Below are positions 18,986 to 30,829 of a stretch of DNA of 32,740 nucleotides, piece after piece. Position numbers and translations under genes: made by a program. The DNA is from Thermomucor indicae-seudaticae (Eukaryota; Mucoromycota; Mucoromycetes; Mucorales; Lichtheimiaceae): contig JSYX01000391.1 of the NCBI GenBank assembly GCA_000787465.1, positions 1 through 32,740 on the forward strand, given 5' to 3'. Within the stretch, counting starts at the first letter, position 1. Every line of letters begins with the position of its first letter. The notes below the pieces were generated by a model. That model had not been told where the DNA came from. It worked only from the letters and a program-made list of their open reading frames with translations, and did not search any database.

Positions 18986-20004
18986 GCGGGAAGTGTTATG
19001 ATACAGTGGACGCTCGATTTAGTGATCACTGTATCCAACCGTCAATATTCACGTCGATTTGTCCGTATCCTTTTTGTGGCTCTTACACTCTGCGTGATTC
19101 CTCCGAGTTCTTTTTCACCGTCGAAATCAATTTCTTCTCGTTCTTCCTCATATCCTTCAGACTAATCGCCCAATGGGGTCAAAGATACTTCTCTGTTGTC
19201 CTTTCCATCAGTCTTAAGTAACGCAGTCGACCGATTTGCGATTTGCATACGTCAGCACCATACTACCTACTACAACCGCTGTGCTGCGCTTCAAGTCTTG
19301 CTGCTAAAACACGCATGGCATACTATGGTTGAATGTTGTTTCGTAGTATGATGCATATTCCATATCACGACGATCCAAGATGGCCCATATGTAGTGCTCC
19401 AAGTCGGTGGGGGTTGCAAACCAACTGCCACGTCATCCACGAAGTGAGTGCAAATGAGATTACAAGGAGACAGTCGCATTGTTCCAAAACCTGCCATAAA
19501 CGTTATGGACACGTCAGATATAATTTAGACATTCGACAATTAACTTGTTGAGAGCCAGTAGTATCCATGTATATAAAACTTACGAGCTGGCGCTAATTTC
19601 CGTCGAATCAAAGCAACTTTCAATGAAGCCCCGTACGCGATGCTCGATCAAATCACGGCAATTCCAGACCGCATTTAGTCGCGATTTCGGATCGCATTTG
19701 ATCACGCTCCCAGAATGAACCCTAGCATTAGTTGAGATTCCGGAGTACGCCATGAGAGGCATCTTTCGAAGTCGGTTTCTGTTGCGTTGCTAGAGTTGTA
19801 GCGGAACAAAAGACGAAAACGTCTTGCTGGCCTTCACCTTGCCAGAAACCGGGCCCTGAAATAACGCCTTTGGAGACAGAAGCATACCTCCCCTTAACCG
19901 CCAATTTTCTAGTAGACGACGAGACGGCTCTGGAAGGTACATCGCCAAGCGAAGTGGTTATATGGTGGTCGCCTAAGTACGAGAAGGGACATGCTATCAT
20001 AGCG
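18986..20004. other. Spacer with a mariner-like palindrome, no gene
   Basis: A 36 bp palindromic block, GATACAGTG at 19000 and CACTGTATC at 19027-19035, encloses TA-flanked pogo-like text. A second inverted pair (GATCAAAT and ATTTGATC) is near 19645-19703. A minus-strand ORF at 19291-19512 has no convincing domain. The right end must contain the CK2 beta promoter. Confidence 0.4.
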
Positions 20005-20876
20005 ATGGATATGGACGATGACGCGGAGTATGATCATTACAGTAACGGAGGACAATCGGTAAGCTCGGATAGTCGCGATTGCATGCCGGCAACGTGGTTA
20101 ATGTTCAAGAGATCCTCTTCAGTGGATTACTTGGTTTTGCTCTCAGCCTGGACATGAGTATTACTGTGAAGTGGCGGAAGATTACATTGAAGACTCATTC
20201 AACCTGGCCGGGCTTTCAGACCGGTGTACACTATACAAGGAAGCGTTGTCCATGATACTAGACGTGGAAATGGAGGGGGATGACAGCATGGTTCCAGATG
20301 TGACACTTGTAGAGCCTTACGCTGAGGCTTTGTATGGAATGATACATCAACGATACATCTGCACTGTAGCAGGTCTGGAACAAATGGTGCGCGTACTCGA
20401 AGTCCTCATGTTGTTTTGTTTCCCCTGACGCGTTGTTTTGTTAGCTGCCAAAGTATTTGAAGGGTGACTTTGGGACATGTCCGAGAGTTCTATGCGACGA
20501 TTATTTGCTGTTGCCTTGCGGACAGCATGACGAACCACAACGAAGCGCTGTACGTCTGTACTGCCCAAACTGCAGGGATATCTACGTATGCCCTCCGAAA
20601 TGGCGAAGTTTGGACGGTCAGTATATCCAACGAAAGACAGTGCTAAAATCATGCGAAGCTTACCAGGGAAACATTGGCATTGTCCCATGTTTTCCCTCGA
20701 CAGGTGCGCATTTTGGCACTACTTTTGCGCATCTGTTTGTCCAGACTTTTCCTGACAAGCTAGCACCACGGGAGCCCGCAGTATATGAACCCAAAATATA
20801 TGGCTTTCGAATCCACGACTTTACACCTACAGGAGCTAGAATGAGGTGGCTCCGGATGACACCACCGACAGCATGA
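20005..20876 (+). CDS. CKB1: Casein kinase II regulatory subunit beta
   Basis: Exons 20005-20058, 20123-20386, 20445-20616 and 20704-20876 give 220 residues, the usual size (human 215). Marks: WITWFCSQPGHEYYCEVAED, YIEDSFNLAGL, EALYGMIHQRYI, and the zinc ribbon formed by GTCPRVLC and YCPNC, then AHFGTTFAHLF and YGFRIH. CK2 beta dimerises through the zinc ribbon and assembles two catalytic alpha subunits into the constitutive Ser/Thr kinase in nucleus and cytosol. The acidic loop is shorter than in animals. The start chosen is ATG 20005 (MDMDDDAEYD), since the upstream in-frame extension has no family similarity. Intron donors include a weak GTGCGC at 20387. Confidence 0.93.
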
Positions 20877-21691
20877 CAAGGCAGTATTACTTGATATTCT
20901 TTAAGCTATTGGAGAAGTGTATGCATGCGGAAATTATCGTGAAGGAATTTGTACTTATAGTACGTTGGTATGCATTCATACTATATTGTCAGTCTGCTGC
21001 TCTTTATATATAGTTGCTCCAGGATTTCCTTATTATACTGTCTATATATACATATACACCTGAGAACTTAATATCCTCTGACAGATCGGCAATTCAGTGC
21101 GACTTCAGCAACACAAAAAGTTTTGCTATGGCTTTCGAGACTATGTTACATGGTTTGACATCATGTAACAACAGCCAAAACGGCAAGGAGAAACGATTCC
21201 CGGGTCCTCTGCAAGCACCATACACCATCATCATAGAGAACAGATGTCCTGTTACTGGATGTGTAGTAGCAAAGCAGATATGCAAGTAGATGAGTAACAT
21301 CACGTTTGCACATCTGTCTCAAGTATAAGCAAAGAGTCTTGGGACATACCAAAGACCACACCGATATCAAATATACCTCTATTCAAAGTTTGAAAGGCTG
21401 TAGGATGGTACGGATGGCATGGGCTGTGACCATCCCAGGTGTGTCTTTATTTACAAGCGTGCCTAACCGAGACAGGGAATTCATGAGACAGAATAAGAAC
21501 CTTCATGTTTCAGCCCATGAAGATCCCGTAACCTTGTTAGCTCAATATGGTATGAGTTTAGCAAATAGGAAACGTCAATATCTGCATATGCCAAAGAGGA
21601 GGAGGGGGGATAATGATAAACGAAAGATATGTACAGGATTAAAAGCAAAGAAGAGAAGAAGCTATGCCTCGGCCAGCCGTGGCTCCAGGGA
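20877..21691. other. Convergent intergenic region
   Basis: The 3' ends of CK2 beta (plus) and the Hal4-like kinase (minus) face each other across this 815 bp. No gene, repeat or structured RNA could be supported. An ORF of 147 codons at 21306-21749 runs into the kinase on the opposite strand and lacks features. Confidence 0.4.
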
Positions 21692-23196
21692 TCATGGTGG
21701 TTGGCTGCTACTGCTCTTGGTGGTAGATGGGTTGTCGGGAGAAGAGTAGTGGCAACAGACAATGGTCCGGAACCACTCGTTCGCAACAATATGAGAAATC
21801 GTGATACGTTTCTGAGGATTTGGATCCAACATGCGATAGATCAACTTTTTGGCCGCGAATTCCAGTCCTTCCAAGATATCCAGTCCGCTTTCCTTTGCAC
21901 GTCGACGCACAGATTCTCGAGCCTTTTGGATACTCGCATCCCGGCCTGCTTGATTCATGCGCTCCCGTCTAGTATTTTCACGCTCTTCCTCGACGAGCCG
22001 ACGGAATTTGAGGTAACGGTCGTAATTCTCATCTTCACCTTTGCGAGCTATTTGCCATAAATGGTTGCCGGTCCGCATTGCCATGTAGATCACGCCACAG
22101 CTCCAAACGTCCACAGGCCGAGGATCATATTCTGATTGAATAAATTCTTCAGGTGCAATATACGGTTCCGAGCCACACACGCCTTTGCTGAAATAGATTT
22201 CTGACAGTGGTTGCTGCTGTTGGAAGACAGGCCTGAAACATTCTGCGCCACCAAAGTCGGATATCTTGACGCAACCGTCCGTTGTAAGCAACAAGTTCTC
22301 CGGTTTCAGGTCACGATGCGCAATGCCCATGCGATGCAGATACTCGACCCCCGAGACAAGCTGCTTGAAAAAGCAATTCGCTTCAGCAGCTTGGAGCCCG
22401 TTGCTTGCATTCTCGCAAATGACGTTGAACAAATCGCCACCATCACAGTACTCCATGACCTCGCAATAAACAGGAGACGTTTCGTTCAACGGAAGAAGAT
22501 CCAGTGTCTGAATGACATTCGGATGATGAAGGCTGGATGCAATGCAGAATTCAGCTGTCAGACGCTTGACATAATGCTTTGTCGTTTCGGAACTCTTTTT
22601 CCGGAATTCCTAATCGTGGAATACTGTAAGGGCCCCACCTTGTGACCAACCGTGATTCCCTGCTTTACCTTCACAGCATACAGACGTTTCTCATCTTTCG
22701 AAGAAGGATCGAGTTTATGGACCACGCGGACTACGCCAAACGCACCCTTCCCAATGATTTCTTGGCAGGTACCCCATTTCTGAGACAGGTATTCATCCGA
22801 GGTTCGTTTAAGCTCTGCGTTTATCGCTTCTCGTTCTCTTTGGATGGATTCCGGAGAAGCCTTTTCTCCCAGCAGTGGCAGGCGTAGTACTCTACTTGGT
22901 AATAAACCGGCGGCCAAACCTTGCAGCGAGTTCTGAAGACGGTGGGTATTAGCACATTTTATATGGTGCGTATGGGTTCCGTCGGGATTCAACTGGAAAC
23001 GTGGTGGGGTATTCTGTTGCGTTGTGGCAGGAGGTGTACGTGTGGCTGTATGTCTGGACTGGGCTGAGGATGAAGAGCGAGGCGGGGACGTTGAAGGACA
23101 TGGCTCAAGCGGCCTCGCTGCTTGTTCAACATCTGCCGGTCCTTTACCCTTTTCATCCTTATGCGCCGGATGCAGCACCGATCGAAATAGCCTCAT
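21692..23196 (-). CDS. Ser/Thr protein kinase, Hal4/Sat4-Npr1 family
   Basis: Two exons, 22669-23196 and 21692-22609, joined over a 59 nt intron, give 481 residues. A basic, Ser/Thr/Pro-rich N-terminus of about 130 residues precedes the kinase domain: glycine loop GKGAFG (149-154), catalytic lysine in YAVK (176, right at the exon junction), HRDLKPEN (274-281), DFG (294-296) and DVWSCGVIY. The activation segment CGSEPYIAPEEF and the inserted DYRYL-type loop before the last helices fit the fungal Hal4/Sat4/Npr1 group, which regulates nutrient and ion transporters at the plasma membrane. An Arg/Glu-rich insertion (EEERENTRRERM) lies in the C-lobe. The substrate cannot be inferred. Confidence 0.9.
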
Positions 23197-23548
23197 GTAT
23201 CAATAGAAAATAACGAAGGGAGAAAACCAGGGAAAAGGGAAAAAGATACCGCTCTCTTTCTGCGGGAAAAAAAAGAGTGGCTTGCCGCCTCCCCCCCCCA
23301 ATTCAAGCTCGAAATTTTTCCCAATCAGGTGAAAAACGAGCGCGGACCACGAAAATCCTGCAGCGCAAAAATCGCGCTTTCGCAGCAGACAATCAGACTT
23401 GCAGCATGCAACAAAAAAGCAAGTCTTTTTTGGGTTCAAAATAGACATTACACGTTCACGAGCTCCCAAGCAATGTGGCACCCAGGTCCACAATGTTGGT
23501 ACACCGTCAGAGATGATCTACACACGTGACACGCATATCTTTCTACAT
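23197..23548. other. Upstream region of the kinase, downstream of uL1
   Basis: This 352 bp contains the kinase promoter and the uL1 3' end. A pure C tract (about 23290-23299) and an A-rich run nearby are the only notable features. Confidence 0.4.
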
Positions 23549-24363
23549 TTAGAAGAGACGGAAGGGCTTGCCCATAGTCGACTTGAGGTAGAGCGACTTG
23601 ACGTTCTGCCAGTTCTTCTTGAGCAAAGAGACCAGGAAGTTGACGGCCAACATGATGTTAGCAACCAACTGGTCCTCAGTCATCTGGACGTGGCCAACAG
23701 CAACACCCAAGCAAAGAACCTTCTTGAGCTGGAACTTGATGGTGGCACGGATTTCATCGGCCTTGACGGTCAAGTCATCGTTGTGCGACACAGCAGTGGG
23801 GAACTTGCCGACCTTGTGGAGACCAGGACCCAAGAGACGAGGAATCTGCTTGATCAAAGCTTCCGAAGCAAGGAAGGCATCGTACTTCTTGGCAAGCTTC
23901 TTGATCAACTTCTTGTTCTTGTTGAGCTTCTTCAAGTCATCAACAGACTGGAATTCCATGCCAGCAGCCTTGGCCTGGTCACAGTGGAAAGCATCACCGA
24001 GAACGCAGACGGACAGGTTAGGACGAGGAATGTGAGGAAGCCTAAATTATAAACGCATTCGCTCATGTTATTCTCATGCTCATTGCGTCGAGAAAAAACT
24101 ATCTCCAGATAACTCACTTGATGGTACCCGAGAAACGCTTATCGCGCTGGGGGTCGTAGTTCTTCAAACCGATCTGAAGGTCGACAGTCTCGACGAAGTT
24201 ACGCTTCTTCTCCTGCGAGTAGGCAAGGATGTCACGGACAACTTCTCTGACGGCAGCAGCACTGACTTTGCTGTAGATGGATTACATATTAGTATCTGTA
24301 TCAGTCTCTATCCAGCATGACTGGATGGACGGATGGATGGATGGATGGATGACTTTACCTCAT
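23549..24363 (-). CDS. RPL10A: Ribosomal protein uL1 (L10a)
   Basis: Exons 24359-24363, 24118-24270 and 23549-24041 give 216 residues, the normal length. It reads [13 protein letters not shown], then [53 protein letters not shown] and the end [11 protein letters not shown], all conserved in the family. It forms the L1 stalk of the 60S subunit near the tRNA exit site. The first exon is only ATGAG, so the coding sequence of exon 1 is 5 nt; introns just after the start codon are common in fungal ribosomal protein genes. A GGAT repeat (24322-24351) lies in intron 1. A 217-codon plus-strand ORF over this gene is an antisense shadow. Confidence 0.96.
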
Positions 24364-25216
24364 GGCTAAAGACTTTGGAGAAAGGGAAAGTTCGTCAAAG
24401 TCCTTGGTAGGGAAATGTCTTAGGATCAATTTTAAAGTCCGATAGTCATCCAAGTGAGCAGCCTCGACGCAGGCACAGTCGATCACTCGCGTACAGTCTC
24501 CATAATCGTGAAGGCGTACTTGTTTAATGGAGAAAGTTTATCTCACAAATGACGTGAAATGTGATAGATAAGCATTAAATTTGTTTTTCTGTAATAATAT
24601 TTTGTGGGATAAAGAAACCAGTGCTTTCAGTGAACTTGCAAGTCCACACGCTATAGGACACTCCGTACTTGTCTCTACCTCTTTTCCATTTGTGCATTGT
24701 GCTCCGTGATATCGCTCGTTTGTGAAAGAATAGCTTGGAATATTGTTTCAGTTAACCGGTCATCTGATAGAAACAACGAAGCTTAGCCAAGCTTCAGTTT
24801 CCAGGGGCAAGGGAAATGGCCATCTGGCAAATGGAAAAGACTTTGCAATCAATGATCTTTATTGATATTGTAAAATAAAGCTTTACACGCACAGCGGCTA
24901 CATGGTGATCCTAGAGTATCGGCCTTGGATGATTGTGATCGACGTTGTCGATGATTAGTTCGTCTACTGTCGCGTAACTGATCCTGCTTCCTCTCTCAAC
25001 CAAAGGCTGAGGATCCACCTGTGGATGACCCTACATAGAGGTATGTTTATATGATATTCAGCAGTAAAATATATTGTGCAATTTAAAAAGGCTGCCATCC
25101 TTGAAGCCACATTTGATTCAGGTAACACATGTGGCGCATGAAGACTGATATTGCCGAAACCAGCATAGGCTATTTGAGCATCTTTTCTTCCTCCTTTTTT
25201 CCTCTCCTCTCCGTCC
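24364..25216. other. Divergent intergenic region
   Basis: The region between uL1 (minus) and the membrane protein (plus) holds both promoters. Pyrimidine-rich stretches precede the ATG at 25217. I see no additional gene. Confidence 0.4.
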
Positions 25217-27260
25217 ATGAGTGAAGTAGGAGATATCGATAACCATAGAACACCGTTTCTTGGTCCGGGCCCAGAATACGATGCACAAAGCGACTCCAGT
25301 CCGCCTTTCACATCGCCAACAAAGTCAACGAGTTCGAGAAGTCAGGTACCATTATTCTTGTTCTTTTTATAAAACGGCTCAGTCTAAACTTCGCACAGAT
25401 CATATCCCAGGATACCAAGGAGCTCATGGCGATTGGGCTGCTGCCTACGTTAAATGTCTTGGTCACAGCAGTTCTGACGGGTGTCTTGATGTATGTCTAC
25501 CAAGAGGCAGATAAAAAGCCGATCGATTACACCATGGGCGGGATGACAATACCAGCGCTTGTCGCGTTAATCATGACTCTATTAAAAATGTGTCTTGTGG
25601 GTGGCATCGGATAGTATGTTTTACTGCTACTATATCTGCGACTTTTATATTCACTTTTGCTCATCTCTTGTTATAGTGCTGTTTCCGAGTATAAATGGGT
25701 GCGACTCCAGCAGGGATCCAAATTGAGCCTTTTGGAAGTATACAACGCATGTACCCGCGGTGTAGGAGGTAGATATCGAAAGAGTAAGAAAGTGAAATAG
25801 GGGTCTCAAACTTCTACGGCAATCCTGCAGGCATGGTTGGTGTATTCTTTGGTATCCGACCTGATAGGGTCCTTGTGCCTACCATTCTCTTCCAACTCGG
25901 CTTAATCGCGATGGGTCCCGCGTCTCAGCAGATCTTAACAACTTATCCGTGGTCCACATGCGATCCAGCAGCAGCTAAGCTCTTGTTCACAGACGTGGCT
26001 TCCAATCTCATTGCCAATATCCGTGGACCTAGTTATGACATTCGGCTTATGTCAGGCATCACCAGCAACTACCTCGTCGAATATGGCTTTTATGCTGCAG
26101 CCTACAACAGCAGTGTGTCCATCAACCTGCAGTGCCCAGACAAGTCCGCCAACTGTACTTTTAACGATATTCCCATCCTCCACGCGACTGTAGAATGCCA
26201 GCCAGCCTCCTTTCAAAACGTCTCGATTATCAGCGAACGCAACCTGAATGCCACGACGCTCCTGACAGACTACTACAACCTGTCAGATCCGAATGCAAAC
26301 ATATACACACCAAAGTTCTTTTACGCTGGTTCGATGCTTGGCCGAACATACTATGACATTGCCAACAGAACCGCATCGGAGGCAGCAGCCCCAACTGGCC
26401 CTCCGGATCCAGCAACACTGCGCCCTTATGTAGGCGACCAGACCTTTGTTGTGCTCTCCGATAAGGGAATAGCATGGCCGAGTGTATATGTGGCAGAGAA
26501 GGATATCGTGGTCGAGGAATGCACATTGGAAAGTCACGTTAATCAGACAACGTTCGCCATTCTGGGTACCGATTGGCAATTCACGACGCATTCGAGCGAA
26601 GCGGTGACAATGGACTACGACTTACTAGCCAACAGCTCCTACTGGGCGGCACAGCCTTCGGGTTCGGATATATCCATGCTAAACGCGTATGGCATGCAAA
26701 TATCCTTGCTGTATTACCTCATTGAAGGTATTTCGCCAGGTGGCATGAATGACCTTGCTGGGCAGTGGTCTGCCCACGCTGACAAAGACGACACAAACAC
26801 CATCCACAACTTTTTGAACGATTTGCTTTATCATGCAGACTTGCTGGTGATGTTGGGCCGACCGGCGAGTATGACGCCCGCCGCAGGGAACGCTTGCTAC
26901 GAGTTTCCAACCAGCTTCCACTTGAAGGCAAGTGCATACTACCCAGTCTCGCTCGTCATGATGATCCCCATGGTCTGGTGGGTCATCACTTGGCTGCTGA
27001 GCCTACAAAAAATGGGAGGCGTCTCGCGCGGAAATTCCCAAGTTGCTCTGCTGGTCACTGGCTTTACTTCTGCAGTTCGGCGTCGTTTCAAAGGCTTCTC
27101 TCATGCTGACCAGAACACGCTTTTCAAACAAGCCAAAAAGGTCGACATTGCATTTGGCGAGACTCAAAGTGACGGTATCAGGCGAGGTCACGTCGCTTTC
27201 GGTGTTCCCGGTGAACTTAACCCCATCCGAGCAAGAAGAAGATCGTTACCAAGAATTTAA
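25217..27260 (+). CDS. Multi-pass membrane protein with large probable extracellular domain, DUF3176-like layout
   Basis: Four exons, 25217-25345, 25399-25613, 25677-25768 and 25831-27260, give about 621 residues. A Ser/Pro-rich N-terminus is followed by hydrophobic spans near residues 56-77 (NVLVTAVLTGVLMYVY), 94-115 (IPALVALIMTLLKMCLVG) and 157-175, then about 340 soluble residues with at least seven N-glycosylation sequons and several Cys, and a last span near 516-540 (VSLVMMIPMVWWVITWLL). The C-terminal 80 residues are basic. This two-plus-one-plus-one layout with a conserved segment before the third span resembles fungal DUF3176 proteins of unknown function, but the match is by architecture only. 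For the third intron (25769-25830) the 62 nt form was preferred over a 32 nt one. Confidence 0.75.
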
Positions 27261-27869
27261 TTTACCACCATCCTTTGCTTGTTCATTTTTTATTCGACTT
27301 CCACTTCAATCTCTCCATCCGTCTTTTCGTGCTTTCGAAGCCAATTCATGGATCTTGTCAACAGATCCTGAATGTCCTTGACAGGTTCCTGGTCGGCTTT
27401 GACCTATTCATTCCCAATAAGTTCCATGTTGTAACATACGTCATGCCCTTTTTACTCACACAGGCTTCACTTTCCGATGCCAACTTTTCATTCCAGTGCG
27501 GCGCAGTTGTCATAAGGTCACAGCTGTTCTCGGCTATGCCTTCCATGATGCATAATCTGAACAACGCTACACCTTGCAAGATAAGAACGTTTTCTACTCA
27601 CTGTTGTTCGGATGAAGACTTTTGATCCGATGCCCCCCGATAGTGATGTACCGACGAACAATTGTTCTGAGCATTGTGGGAAACTTTTGCGTGAAGAAAA
27701 AGAAAAAATTCATGCGGCAAGCAAAGTCTGTAAAAAGGACCTGGGGTTGGCATCACTGAAACATTTATTCGTTTTTGGGATTTCCTGTGCACCAGCCGTA
27801 GGATAGTAAAGAATATACATAGCAGCGCGATTTATCAAATAGTTTCCTTTCGTTTTCTTTTCGTATTTT
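27261..27869. other. Convergent intergenic region
   Basis: The 3' ends of the membrane protein gene and the PP2A gene face each other here. No gene or repeat could be supported. Confidence 0.4.
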
Positions 27870-29139
<1,270 letters not shown>

Positions 29140-29668
29140 AATAGCAGGTAGAAATTATGAGATGGGAAGACAAGGAAGATGACGTTGGGAGTAAAACACG
29201 AGAAGAAAGAGATACTCGAAAAACGTTTAAGGAAAAAGACACGGCGAAAGATGACGCTCTCCTCACAAGCAGGATGATGGGGGAAAGGTCTCTTTTTTCC
29301 CTTGCTGTTGATTACGAACTTGTTGAGCCCGATTTTGCGGAGTGCAAATCCATAACAAGCCATGCGTACGCCAAACGGATCAATGAGACTCTTCCTGTTC
29401 TTGATCGAGCCGAACTCAACTGGTTTTCACCAACCAGCAATGTGTATTGGCAAAGAAGCATGGACGCTTGTTGCTGACTTGTGCGTCTCAGAACCCTGCA
29501 TAGTTGTAGTATTTAAGCAGGTCAAAATGGCGCAGGATAACCATAGCATGCTGAGCGCTAGCTAGGCATTCAATCGCGTTATTCAAGACTGTTAGAGACG
29601 TTTGAACCGTTTGGTAACTTTAGTATGAATATTTCCATAGAACATGGAGAAGAAGAGCATCGTGAGTG
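29140..29668. other. Upstream region of PP2A
   Basis: This 529 bp holds the PP2A promoter and 5' untranslated region. Small frames on both strands (for example a 75-codon minus frame ending at 29136 that overlaps the PP2A start) have no recognised motif. Confidence 0.35.
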
Positions 29669-30000
29669 TCAGGTACGTCTTGTATTGTCAGGAATGCGAA
29701 AGTTACCGGGAAACGCCAAGTGTTCCCCGAGCCAATCCCATGTATCCTTTAGCTTAAAATCAGCGAAAACGATTCCGCGCTCACTCTGCGACTTACATAA
29801 TGCAAAGAATTGATAATTATGTATCCATTCCTTACTTCAATGAGTGAGCTAAAATTACGCAAAACAGCCTCAATTTCCGTTGTAGGATCAACAGTTGATG
29901 GTCCGTTGCAGTATAGAAGTTCGAACCCATGCTGATATCGTTTACGACACCAGTCTTTATGCAGCGTGTTCGGCAAACGAAAAAATGCTGCTGTCTGTCG
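29669..30000 (-). CDS. Unrecognised small gene, at least two exons
   Basis: A minus-strand exon, about 29836-29990, reads LHKDWCRKRYQHGFELLYCN and EIEAVLRNFSSLIE. It ends at a good donor (GAA/GTAAGG) and joins over a 50 nt intron to exon 29669-29785, which reads DFKLKDTWDWLGEHLAF and ends NTRRT plus TGA. Both parts look like real protein and share one frame after splicing. I do not recognise the family. The 5' end is unclear: no in-frame ATG is visible in this exon, so an upstream exon overlapping the start of the phosphatase gene on the other strand is needed, for instance one beginning MLRLT near 30053. A decayed gene is the alternative. Confidence 0.4.
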
Positions 30001-30016
30001 CTTCCTTATTCAACTC

Positions 30017-30829
30017 ATGCTGATCACGCTTGTCAGACAGTGAGTCGTAGCATGTTAACACAATGCGAGCCCTTTAGCTGACAACACAGCCAGTGGAGAA
30101 AGCTACAGTAATAGCCTGCAACGTTGGCAAGGAGTCACGGATAGCGGATAAGTAAAGATTTCGAAGGATTTTGCAATCGCCGACTTACAATGCATTATGG
30201 TAGATTGACAACAGCAGGGCGATGGCAAGCATTTTTGCTAGCGCAGCGATTATGCGCAGAGAAAGGTAAGTATACTGTGTGCAGGGATGAATGCATTTAT
30301 CTGTTTTATCATACAGTCTCTCCCAGTACAGTATACGCATATTTTCTCTAGTCCGCTTCATCGTGCCCTCGATACAGCGAGGGTAATCTGTGAAATGCTT
30401 CCGGAACCAAAGCCTATACTTTTGCAAGACAGACGGCTTGTCGAGCAAAACATGGGGCAGCTAGAGAACCAATCATGGGCCGCTGGTCGATCGATAGTCG
30501 ATCCATTATTGAGTTCGCGAGATACACCGTTTCCTGGAGGAGGCGAGTCCATGAATGATGTTCTCCGTCGAGCTCAAGATTTCGTCAAGGATCTGATAAC
30601 GATGGATCTCACGAGTTCCGTTCTCATCGTATCACATGGCATGCTTCTGGCTGAACTGATCCATGCATTGTGTCTTGAAACCGGCAAGCGCTGGATTGAT
30701 CTTCAATGGTCCAACACTGGGATCGCTGTTGTCAGGCTAGAAAAGACAGATGATGACGAATGGCAGCTATTATTGGAGAATGTGAATGATACGACTCATT
30801 TACAGAATGCATGGGGAAATATCCATTAA
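30017..30829 (+). CDS. Histidine phosphatase / phosphoglycerate mutase-like protein
   Basis: Exons 30017-30039, 30094-30147, 30204-30265 and 30327-30829 give 213 residues. The start reads MLITLVRHGES with the catalytic RHG split by intron 1 inside the His codon, then LQRWQGVTDS, LTTAGRWQAF, the SSPLHRALDTA motif, an acidic general-acid region (VEQNMGQLENQ), PGGGES and VSHGMLL with the second catalytic His. Family members are cofactor-dependent mutases or broad phosphatases such as fructose-2,6-bisphosphatase-like enzymes; the short length suggests a phosphatase. Intron 2 (30148-30203) has the acceptor TAG but its donor reads GG/ATAAGT, not GT, while the only GT donor nearby follows an in-frame TAA. 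The stop overlaps that of the opposite gene. Confidence 0.82.

Noticed and set aside
19291..19512. HFVDDVAVG motif resembling a reverse transcriptase xxDD box
   Set aside because: Only one short motif, no other reverse transcriptase block or element end around it.
23399..24052. Plus-strand ORF of 217 codons
   Set aside because: It is exactly antisense to the uL1 coding exon; the opposite strand encodes a highly conserved ribosomal protein.
25769..25800. A 32 nt intron in the membrane protein gene
   Set aside because: It is shorter than any other intron here; the 62 nt alternative with acceptor CTGCAG also keeps frame.
29920..29935. GTTCGAACCC word suggesting a tRNA B box
   Set aside because: No T-arm stem, A box or acceptor stem around it; the bases lie within a coding-like minus-strand exon.
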